The notes beneath the pieces were generated by a model. It saw nothing but the letters and a program-made list of their open reading frames with translations, made no database searches and was not told where the DNA came from. The position numbers and the translations under genes were made by a program. Below are positions 13,523 to 19,419 of a DNA stretch of 23,798 nucleotides, piece after piece. Within the stretch, counting starts at the first letter, position 1; each line of letters starts with the position of its first letter. Origin of the DNA: an uncultured Collinsella sp. (lineage in GTDB: Bacteria; Actinomycetota; Coriobacteriia; Coriobacteriales; Coriobacteriaceae); assembly GCA_958436995.1 (NCBI GenBank), contig CAUBMI010000030.1, positions 1 to 23,798 on the forward strand, written 5' to 3'.

Positions 13523-14779
13523 ATGGCATTGCAGTTTACAGAGCGCGAGTTTATACCCGTGCTGCTCGGCGGCGATATCAACGCCTATTCGGTGGCGCGC
13601 GCCTTCTACGAGGAGTATCAGGTCAAGAGCCTGGTCTTTGGCAAGTATCAGACGGGTCCTGCATACCGCAGCCAGATTATCGACTATACGCCCAATGTGG
13701 ATATCGACACTATGCCGGTCATGATCGAGACCGTCAACGGCATTGCACAGGCCAATCCCGATAAGAAGATTATCCTCATGGGCTGCGGCGATAACTACGT
13801 CGCGCTTGCCGCACAGGCTCAGGATGCCGGCCAGCTTGCCTCCAACGTCATCGCGCCCTATGCGCCCTACAGTATGCTCGAGCAGTGCCAGAAGAAGGAG
13901 ATCTTCTACGAGCTGTGCGAGAAGCACGGTGTACCCTATCCGCACACGTTTACCTTTACCATGGCGATGCTCAACGCCCAGGGCGAGGCTTCCGCCGAGG
14001 TGCTCGACCAGATCGACTTTCCCTTCCCGATGATTCTGAAGCCCTCTGACGGCATCATGTGGTGGGAGCACGAGTTCGAGGGCCAGAAGAAGGCCTACGA
14101 GATTGCCGATCGCGCCGAGCTGGAGCAGGTCATTCGCGATGTGTACGCCAGTGGCTACACCGATGACCTCATCTTGCAGGACCGCGTGCCCGGCAACGAC
14201 GAGTACATGCGCGTGCTTACCAGTTATTCCGACCGCAACGGCAAGGTTCGCATGATGTGCCTGGGTCACGTGCTGCTCGAGGAGCATCAGCCCCATGGTG
14301 TCGGCAACCACGCCTGCATCATCACCGAGCCCAACGACGAGCTCATGGGTGGCGTGCGCAAGCTGCTTGAGGACCTTAAGTTCACGGGCTTCTCCAACTT
14401 CGACGTCAAGTACGACCAACGCGATGGTTCGTTTAAGTTCTTCGACTTCAACACGCGTCAGGGCCGCAGTAACTACTACGTCACCAACAGCGGCTTTAAC
14501 GTTGCTAAATACGTGGTGGATGAGTACGTCTATAACCGTCCGTTTGAGCCGGAATTTGTGACGGCGCAGGACGAGGCGCTGTGGATGGTTGTCCCCATGG
14601 GCGTCGTTGACAAGTATGTCAAGGACCCCGAGCTGCGTGCGAAGGCGCATCGTCTGGCCAAGGAGGGCAAGGCTGCCGATCCTTCGTTTATGAAGGGCGA
14701 TTTTGTCTTTAACCGCTGGTTGCGCATGTGGCACACCAAGCTGCGTCACTTTAAGCTGTTCAAGACGTATTACAAGTAG
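13523..14779 (+). CDS. ATP-grasp carboxylate-amine ligase, probable D-aspartate ligase
   Basis: This 418-residue cytoplasmic ligase should join a carboxylate to an amine using ATP. ATP-grasp features are FPMILKPSDGIMWW with ATP-binding Lys173, the LILQDRVPGNDEYMR strand near 217-230, and FSNFDVKYD followed by FKFFDFNTRQGRSNYY with probable metal ligands Asp308 and Asn310. The N-terminal VLLGGDINAYSVARAF is a Rossmann-like pre-ATP domain. The gene is followed directly by an Asp/Glu racemase. The same pairing occurs around the Enterococcus faecium D-aspartate ligase Asl(fm), which adds D-Asp to the peptidoglycan side chain. That makes D-Asp ligase the best guess. Another carboxylate-amine ligase activity cannot be excluded from sequence. 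Confidence 0.85.
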   Translation: MALQFTEREFIPVLLGGDINAYSVARAFYEEYQVKSLVFGKYQTGPAYRSQIIDYTPNVDIDTMPVMIETVNGIAQANPDKKIILMGCGDNYVALAAQAQDAGQLASNVIAPYAPYSMLEQCQKKEIFYELCEKHGVPYPHTFTFTMAMLNAQGEASAEVLDQIDFPFPMILKPSDGIMWWEHEFEGQKKAYEIADRAELEQVIRDVYASGYTDDLILQDRVPGNDEYMRVLTSYSDRNGKVRMMCLGHVLLEEHQPHGVGNHACIITEPNDELMGGVRKLLEDLKFTGFSNFDVKYDQRDGSFKFFDFNTRQGRSNYYVTNSGFNVAKYVVDEYVYNRPFEPEFVTAQDEALWMVVPMGVVDKYVKDPELRAKAHRLAKEGKAADPSFMKGDFVFNRWLRMWHTKLRHFKLFKTYYK

Positions 14780-14863
14780 ATGAGCGCGGCGCCCGCCCGG
14801 TTTGCATCGGACGGGCGCGGGCATGATACGAGCAATTGCATGGGCGTCACCAAGGAGGCGGCG

Positions 14864-15610
14864 ATGGAAAAGCTGGGAGTTATCGGCGGCATGGGCGCTG
14901 AGGCCACGTCGTATTACTACGACCAGGTCGTGCGTCATACGGCTGCTGCCTGTGATCAGGAGCATATCGACATGGTGGTGCTTTCCAAGTCGACCATGCC
15001 CGACCGTACGCTGGCCATCAAGACCGGCGAGCATGCCGAGCTGCTGGCGACCATGAAGGAATGTGCACGGGCACTCGAGACACTGGGCTGCGCGCACATT
15101 GCCATTCCCTGCAACACATCGCACTACTTCTACGACCAGATTCAGTCGTTTACCAAGGTGCCGATTATCCACATGCCGCGTGAGTCGGTGCGCTATGCCC
15201 TGGCGGGCGCGGTGATGGGGGAGTGCGAGTTCGATCCCAACCTGAGCATGCCGTCCGAGCCGGTGCGCAAGATCGGCATCATGGGCACTGACGGCACCGT
15301 GGGTGCAGGCGTCTATGGGCGCGAGTGCGAGGCCGCGGGCGTCGAGGTCGTCTATCCCAGCGAGAAGCGCCAGGCCGACGTGATGTCGCTGATTTATGAT
15401 GACGTGAAGGCCGGACGCGAGCCCGATATGGACAAGTTTGACCGCGTGATGTGGGAGTTCGCCCGCAGCGGCTGCGACCGCGTCATTCTGGCCTGCACCG
15501 AGCTCTCGGTGCTGCAAAAGTACCGGGAGATGCCCGAGATTACCCTTGACGCCATGGACGTCCTGGTGCGCGAATCCATCATCCGCAGCGGCGCCCCCTA
15601 CCGCCTGTAG
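14864..15610 (+). CDS. Aspartate/glutamate racemase family protein, probable aspartate racemase
   Basis: This PLP-independent two-cysteine racemase has 248 residues. It opens with LGVIGGMGAEAT, the signature of the family. The catalytic pair is visible: Cys83 in IAIPCNTSHYFYD and Cys211 in VILACTELS. The true start is the ATG at 14864, preceded by AAGGAGG. An open frame runs back to 14780 but adds only a low-complexity extension. The gene lies 84 bases after the ligase gene. A GC-rich CGCCCG/CGGGCG hairpin lies in the gap without a T run. Conversion of L-Asp to D-Asp to feed the ligase is the simplest reading. Glutamate racemase MurI is less likely given the neighbour. Confidence 0.9.
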   Translation: MEKLGVIGGMGAEATSYYYDQVVRHTAAACDQEHIDMVVLSKSTMPDRTLAIKTGEHAELLATMKECARALETLGCAHIAIPCNTSHYFYDQIQSFTKVPIIHMPRESVRYALAGAVMGECEFDPNLSMPSEPVRKIGIMGTDGTVGAGVYGRECEAAGVEVVYPSEKRQADVMSLIYDDVKAGREPDMDKFDRVMWEFARSGCDRVILACTELSVLQKYREMPEITLDAMDVLVRESIIRSGAPYRL

Positions 15611-15616
15611 CCCTCG

Positions 15617-15651
15617 ACCTGCCAAAAAGGGACAGGTTTATTTTGGTAGGT
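15617..15651. repeat. Candidate dispersed hairpin repeat / first terminator
   Basis: ACCTGCCAAAA at 15617-15627 pairs with TTTTGGTAGGT at 15641-15651 (one G-U pair) around an AGGGACAGG-containing loop, with TTTATC after it. It may act as a weak plus-strand terminator ahead of the stronger one at 15670. I recall similar GGGACAGGTTTATTTTGG segments in intergenic DNA of related genomes, which I could not check. Confidence 0.4.
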
Positions 15652-15669
15652 TTTATCTGGGGGAACAGT

Positions 15670-15704
15670 AAGGCCTCGACTCGTTTGGTGCGAGCCGAGG
15701 CCTT
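15670..15704. terminator. Intrinsic terminator between convergent genes
   Basis: A 14-bp stem with one mismatch pairs 15670-15683 with 15691-15704 around a TTTGGTG loop, followed by TT and an AT-rich tail on the plus strand. It ends the ligase/racemase transcript. It also lies about 30 bases beyond the EcfT stop on the other strand, where it may work less well. Confidence 0.85.
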
Positions 15705-15734
15705 TTGAATTTGTCGGTTGCCGGGGGCGATGGG

Positions 15735-16481
15735 TTAAAACAGGAAGCCGAGGACGATGAGGGCAATGCTGACAATAAGTATGGCAATGTCCAGGCCCTT
15801 GATGGGGTAGCGCTTGTACGAGCTCGCGCGCGTGCGCAGGTAGAAGCCGCGCTGCTCGGCTGCCAGGGCCGTGGCATCGGTTTTACCCACGCTCGAGATC
15901 AGTAGCGGCACGCACAGCGGCAGCATGAGCTTGAGCTTCTTGATGGGGTTCTTGGTGTCATACTCGATGCCGCGTGCGGTCTGCGCCTCCATGATGGCGT
16001 TCATCTCCTGGCCAAACACTGGCACAAAGCGCAGCGCCGTGGTAAAGGTGAAGGCGTAACGATACGGAACGTGCAGCACCTCGACGCAGGCGTTGGCAAG
16101 GTCGTTGAGCTTGGTCACCATGAGCATCAGAATAAGCGGTAGCGCCACGCCCAGCAGACGCAGACAGGCCTTTGTTCCGGTGATGAGGCCTTCATCGGTG
16201 ACAAAGCTCCACACCACGTTGCCATCGCGCATAAAAGCCAGCTGCAGCACCAGCATGATGAGCGCGAGTGGAATCAGCAGCTTGAGCAGCGCGAGCAGGC
16301 GGTCGACGACGCCGGCGTAGGCTCCCAGCGCGAGCGTGAGCGCCAGAAAGCCCAGCAGTGCCACATAGGTGTCGGACAAGAAGATACCGATGATGATGGC
16401 GGCGGCGAGGCCCAGTTTGATGACGGGGTTCAGGCGGTGTAGCAGCGTGTCACCCGGCATGTAGTCGATGACGTTAACCAC
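15735..16481 (-). CDS. ecfT: ECF transporter transmembrane component EcfT
   Basis: This 248-residue membrane protein is the energy-coupling scaffold linking the ATPases to the substrate-binding S component. The N-terminus DYMPGDTLLHRLNPVIKL is the classic EcfT entry. Several membrane segments follow, with VPYRYAFTFTTALRFVPVF and EAQTARGIEYDTKN; the latter is the conserved cytoplasmic Ala-Arg-Gly coupling helix. A second coupling motif, TALAAEQRGFYLR, follows. The GTG at 16481 was chosen because it overlaps the ATPase stop by eight bases, so the genes are translationally coupled. A GTG at 16526 would add 15 atypical residues. It is the last gene of the ECF operon. Substrate specificity comes from the S component, not from this protein. 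Confidence 0.92.
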   Translation of the reverse strand: MVNVIDYMPGDTLLHRLNPVIKLGLAAAIIIGIFLSDTYVALLGFLALTLALGAYAGVVDRLLALLKLLIPLALIMLVLQLAFMRDGNVVWSFVTDEGLITGTKACLRLLGVALPLILMLMVTKLNDLANACVEVLHVPYRYAFTFTTALRFVPVFGQEMNAIMEAQTARGIEYDTKNPIKKLKLMLPLCVPLLISSVGKTDATALAAEQRGFYLRTRASSYKRYPIKGLDIAILIVSIALIVLGFLF

Positions 16482-18225
16482 GGCGGACCATCTCCTCGGT
16501 AATGCGAACGATATCAGTGACCTCACTCACCTGTGTAAAGGCGGGCGAGACGGTGGATGCCAGACGGCGCGAGAGTTCGATGACCTGGGGCGGCTCAACG
16601 TAGGCACGCTGCATGAGCTCGATGTTCGAGAACAGCTCGTGCGTGCGGCCGCGGTCGAGGATGCGACCGTTGGCCATCACCACGATGCGCTCGGCAAAGT
16701 CGGAAACGACTTCCATGTCGTGACAGACCATGATAATGGCGCAACCGCGCTCGGCCATGGTGCGCACCGTTTCCATCACGGTCATGCACTCGCGGTAGTC
16801 CAGGCCGCTCGTGGGTTCGTCGAGCACCACGATCTTGGGCTCGACCACTACAACGGATGCCAGCGCCACCATCTGGCGCTGGCCGCGTGACAGCGAGAAC
16901 GGTGCCTCGTCGGCGGGCAGGCCAAAGCGGTCGATGACCAGCTGGGCGCGACGCAGGGCTTCGGCGCGGTCGATGCCGGCAAGCTCTAGACCAAAGGCGA
17001 CCTCGTCGAGCACGGTGTCTTTGCAGATTTGACGGTCGGGGTTCTGGAAAAGCGTTGCCACTTCGTGTGCGATGCGGCTCGTGGGAACCGATGCCGTGTC
17101 CAAGCCCGTAACGCGTACGCTGCCCGATGCGGGCTTGAGCAAACCCGTGAGCAGTTTGGTGAGCGTGGTTTTGCCGGCTCCGTTTTGGCCGACAATGCCC
17201 ACGAGCTCGCCGGGGTAGAGCGTCAAGTTGAGGTCGTGGACGGCGGCGCCTCCATGGGGGTAGGAAAACTCGACATGGTCAAAGGTGAGCACCGGCTCGG
17301 CGTCTTTCGCATGCGGGCGCAGCGACGGCGCGTGCGGGGAGCCTGCGGGCGCCTGGGTATCGCTTGTCGCACGGTCGGGGTCGACGATTTCCGTGATCAG
17401 GCGTTCTGCCTCGTCGACATCCAGACAGGGCGTGCCGCTTACCAAGCCATCGGCCTCGAGACTGTTGAAGATGCGCGTGACGCGCGGACAATCGACACCG
17501 ATGACGCGAAGCTCGTCGGTGTGCGCAAAGACTTCGTGCGGCTCACCTTGCAGCGCGATCTGGCCGTGATCGAGCACCAACACGCGGTTGCAGTACTCCG
17601 AAAGTAAAGCGACCTTTTGCTCAACGACGACGATGGTGATGCCGAGCGCGCGGTTTGCCTCGCGCAGCGTCTCGAAGACTAAGGTGGAACTGGCGGGATC
17701 AAGCGCTGCGGTTGGCTCATCGAGCACTAAGACGCGCGGGCGCATAGCGAGGATGGCGGCGATAGCTACCTTTTGCTTTTGGCCGCCCGAGAGGGTGGCG
17801 ATCTCGCGGTCGCGCAGGTCGCTGATGCCGACGGTCTTAAGCGTCTCACTCACGTGCTGCTCGATCTGGTCGTGCGGAACGCCAAAGTTCTCGAGACCAA
17901 AGAGCATCTCATCCTCAACGACCGAAGCGACCATCTGCGTATCGATGTCCTGCAGTACGCTACCGACGACCTGCGATACGTCGGTGAGCGAGACCTCGCA
18001 GGTGTCGTGGCCGTCAACTAACACGGAGCCATAAAAGGCGCCGGTGTAATGGTGAGGCACAGCGCCCGACAGACAGGCGGCAAGTGTGGACTTACCAGCG
18101 CCCGAGGGCCCGATGATGCCGATGAAATCTCCCTTGTTCACGCTGAGCGAAACGTGGCTGAGCGCCTGCTCGGTTTGCGTGCCATAGGAGAACGAGACAT
18201 CGTCGACGTTGATGATCGTTTCCAT
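16474..18225 (-). CDS. ecfA: Fused ECF transporter ATPase (EcfA1-EcfA2 in one chain)
   Basis: This 583-residue protein contains two complete ABC ATPase domains. In the first, Walker A is GPSGAGKST (39-47), the signature LSGGQ (145-149) and Walker B VLVLDE (165-170). In the second, Walker A is GQNGAGKT (346-353), a degenerate signature LSRGQ (445-449) and Walker B IVVLDE (465-470). Q-loop glutamines are at about 92 and 394. A variable linker runs from about 285 to 310. In many bacteria these are two separate genes. The fused form is known, for example in YkoD-like proteins. It starts 211 bases after the S gene, with GAAAGG before the ATG, and overlaps ecfT by eight bases. It powers import across the cytoplasmic membrane. 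Confidence 0.93.
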   Translation of the reverse strand: METIINVDDVSFSYGTQTEQALSHVSLSVNKGDFIGIIGPSGAGKSTLAACLSGAVPHHYTGAFYGSVLVDGHDTCEVSLTDVSQVVGSVLQDIDTQMVASVVEDEMLFGLENFGVPHDQIEQHVSETLKTVGISDLRDREIATLSGGQKQKVAIAAILAMRPRVLVLDEPTAALDPASSTLVFETLREANRALGITIVVVEQKVALLSEYCNRVLVLDHGQIALQGEPHEVFAHTDELRVIGVDCPRVTRIFNSLEADGLVSGTPCLDVDEAERLITEIVDPDRATSDTQAPAGSPHAPSLRPHAKDAEPVLTFDHVEFSYPHGGAAVHDLNLTLYPGELVGIVGQNGAGKTTLTKLLTGLLKPASGSVRVTGLDTASVPTSRIAHEVATLFQNPDRQICKDTVLDEVAFGLELAGIDRAEALRRAQLVIDRFGLPADEAPFSLSRGQRQMVALASVVVVEPKIVVLDEPTSGLDYRECMTVMETVRTMAERGCAIIMVCHDMEVVSDFAERIVVMANGRILDRGRTHELFSNIELMQRAYVEPPQVIELSRRLASTVSPAFTQVSEVTDIVRITEEMVRRG

Positions 18226-18243
18226 GGATACCTTTCATAGTCA

Positions 18244-18287
18244 TTGGGGACGTTCTTACATGACTGGTCGTTTAGCAACGTCCCCAA
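18244..18287. repeat. REP-like inverted repeat
   Basis: TTGGGGACGTT at 18244-18254 and AACGTCCCCAA at 18277-18287 are perfect 11-bp inverted arms around a 22-base loop. It sits between the S gene and the ATPase gene in the transcribed region. The form is like repetitive extragenic palindromes. No Y1-type transposase is encoded nearby. Confidence 0.5.
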
Positions 18288-18330
18288 AAGCTCGTTGTTT
18301 GGGACTGTCTTTGGCGGTGAAGCACGAAGA

Positions 18331-18430
18331 CGGCTTTACGAGGGGCCCAGGTTGGCGCGAAAGAGGAGCGAAGCGTACTTGGGTACGCGAGCGACGAATG
18401 AACGCCAAGATGGGGTGGCTCGTAAAGCCG
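18331..18430. repeat. 100-nt imperfect palindrome inside the ECF operon
   Basis: Nested arms are visible: CGGCTTTACGAG/CTCGTAAAGCCG (18331-18342 and 18419-18430), CCCA/TGGG, TTGGCG/CGCCAA (18352-18357 and 18403-18408) and GCGTAC/GTACGC (18373-18378 and 18383-18388) closing a TTGG loop. As RNA it would be one long hairpin. It lies six bases beyond the S-gene stop (minus strand) and upstream of the ATPase gene. It could be a mobile palindromic element (MITE- or REP-like), an mRNA-stability element or a differential-expression element. Confidence 0.6.
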
Positions 18431-18436
18431 AGCAGG

Positions 18437-19012
18437 TTAGCTAAGCTTAAGTGCCTTCTGGATGGGCAGGTAGAGGGCGCCGACCAGGATGGCGTTAAAC
18501 ACGGCGGTCATGGCGACGACGGGCAGCATGGCTGCGGCGAGCTCGCTTACCACGCCGAGCATGGCCATCTTGATGACCATGAAGATGACGCCCGAGACAA
18601 AGGTGGTCACGAACGTTGCGACGATGGCGACGGCAGGCTTAACCTGGCCGTCCTTGGCGGCGGCGTTGACGATGAGGGCCATGAGCATGGCGGCGATGCC
18701 CTCGGCGGCAAAATCGACAAACGGCGAGGTGGTAGTGATCTGGATCACGGCCGCCGAGATGAGGCCAATGACGAGCGCCTGACCAATGTTGGGACGAACG
18801 ACCAGGATGGTGAGGCAGAAGGCCGAGATGATGAACTCGGGGCTGATCATGCCGCCCGAGATGCCCGAGATTGCCTTGCCGACGGTGAAGTTGAGGATGA
18901 AGCCGGCGGCAAGCAGGATGGCGAGCAGGACAAGAGCGCGGATATCGAGTTTACCGCGGTCGGCGGTCTGGACGGTGCGGGGCTGGGCGGTGGCGGTGGT
19001 GTTCTGAGACAT
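18437..19012 (-). CDS. ECF transporter S component, probable tryptophan-specific (TrpP-like)
   Basis: This 191-residue membrane protein has a hydrophilic N-terminus of about 22 residues and five or six membrane segments. It resembles the TrpP family in the pattern ALVLLAILLAAGF, then GGMISPEFIIS, VRPNIGQALVIGLISAAVIQITTT, then PVVAMTAVFNAILVGALYLPIQ. The Trp leader peptide and terminator upstream independently point to tryptophan. It should bind the substrate and toggle in the membrane with EcfT and the fused ATPase. The ATG at 19012 has AAAGGA eight bases upstream. An upstream in-frame extension to 19129 runs through the attenuator hairpin and is not coding. The specificity call combines fold resemblance and regulatory context and is not proven. 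Confidence 0.85.
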   Translation of the reverse strand: MSQNTTATAQPRTVQTADRGKLDIRALVLLAILLAAGFILNFTVGKAISGISGGMISPEFIISAFCLTILVVRPNIGQALVIGLISAAVIQITTTSPFVDFAAEGIAAMLMALIVNAAAKDGQVKPAVAIVATFVTTFVSGVIFMVIKMAMLGVVSELAAAMLPVVAMTAVFNAILVGALYLPIQKALKLS

Positions 19013-19059
19013 GGTGAAAGTCCTTTCAAAAAGGGGAGTGTAAGAGAAAAACGGAGGCG

Positions 19060-19187
19060 CGTGATGCGAATGCGATCGGGCTCGAGATAGAAAAAGGCCC
19101 CCGGTCGAAACCGGAGGCCTTCCAATCACCTAGAGCTAAAAAACAGGCGTGAGGGACTCACTGTCGACCGATCGTATTCGCATCACG
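19060..19187 (-). other. Long-range RNA stem enclosing the attenuator
   Basis: On the minus transcript, positions 19187-19168 (leader codons 14-20) are complementary to positions 19079-19060 in 19 of 20 bases, with one A-C mismatch. The arm at 19060-19079 lies between the terminator and the S-gene start. The terminator hairpin (19094-19121) sits in the enclosed loop. Confidence 0.6.
19091..19121 (-). terminator. Attenuator: UUCG-capped intrinsic terminator in the ECF leader
   Basis: On the minus strand a 12-bp stem (19121-19110 with 19105-19094, one G-U pair) is capped by a UUCG tetraloop and followed by five U residues. It lies after the leader peptide stop (19158) and before the S gene. 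Leader nucleotides UCGGUCGA (19171-19164) can pair with UCGACCGG (19108-19101) of the loop and 3' arm, an antiterminator that would break the stem. Confidence 0.88.
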
Positions 19188-19226
19188 CCACCACCAGTTG
19201 TTGAGAGAGTTCATCGTGTTCTTCAT
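19158..19226 (-). CDS. 22-residue Trp leader peptide (trpL-like) of the ECF importer operon
   Basis: A short ORF with a strong AAAGGAG site (19235-19241), eight bases before the ATG at 19226, encodes MKNTMNSLNN, then Trp-Trp-Trp at codons 11-13 (19188-19196), then RDANTIGRQ and TGA at 19158-19160. Three consecutive Trp codons in a short translated leader followed by an intrinsic terminator define ribosome-mediated attenuation, as for actinobacterial and enterobacterial trp operons. When Trp-tRNA is scarce the ribosome should stall at codons 11-13. Codons 19-22 then stay free to pair with the terminator, giving read-through into the importer genes. When Trp is plentiful the ribosome runs to the stop, covers that segment and lets the terminator form. 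GGCGTGA at codons 13-15 can also pair with TCACGCC after the stop (19152-19146), a classic 1:2 hairpin. Confidence 0.88.
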   Translation of the reverse strand: MKNTMNSLNNWWWRDANTIGRQ

Positions 19227-19284
19227 GTTGGTGGCTCCTTTCGTGATGCCGTGGCGCGGTCGCACCTAGTTGCTGTTGCGCTGC

Positions 19285-19293
19285 ACTATAGCA
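19285..19293 (-). promoter_or_regulatory. Extended -10 promoter of the Trp-leader/ECF operon
   Basis: On the minus strand TGC-TATAGT (19293-19285) is an extended -10 element with five of six matches. No -35 box is evident at 17 bases. Transcription would start near 19278, about 50 bases before the leader peptide ATG at 19226. Confidence 0.5.
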
Positions 19294-19311
19294 CAGCGAA
19301 GTGTGTGCGGG

Positions 19312-19334
19312 GAAATCTTTTTTGAAAAGATTTC
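19312..19334. promoter_or_regulatory. AT-rich perfect dyad upstream of the ECF promoter
   Basis: GAAATCTTTT (19312-19321) and AAAAGATTTC (19325-19334) are perfect 10-bp arms with a 3-base loop. The site spans about -35 to -57 relative to the predicted start of the leader transcript. It could be an activator site. It could also be a weak terminator for the C69 gene, although the stem contains little GC. Confidence 0.35.
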
Positions 19335-19419
19335 AGCGGTGTTTCCTACCGGTCAAAAGGGCAGGCCGAGCGGTCGGGATGACTCATGCGACCCACCCGT
19401 TTCTTGGAACGCGAGGGCC

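Noticed and set aside
14780..14863. GC-rich hairpin between ligase and racemase as a terminator
   Set aside because: The CGCCCG/CGGGCG pairing has no following T run. The racemase has its own strong ribosome binding site and no separate promoter is evident.
13460..15625. A 721-codon minus-strand open frame across the ligase and racemase genes
   Set aside because: It is fully antisense to two genes with clear family motifs. Its predicted product is His/Val/Leu-rich low-similarity sequence, and high GC with biased codons produces such frames.
19013..19129. N-terminal extension of the ECF S component
   Set aside because: The extra codons run through the attenuator stem and T run. The ATG at 19012 has a well-spaced AAAGGA.
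19091..19278. T-box riboswitch as an alternative for the Trp-responsive leader
   Set aside because: I see no T-box AGGUGGNACCGCG-like consensus or stem I specifier. The translated WWW ORF with a good ribosome binding site explains the leader better.
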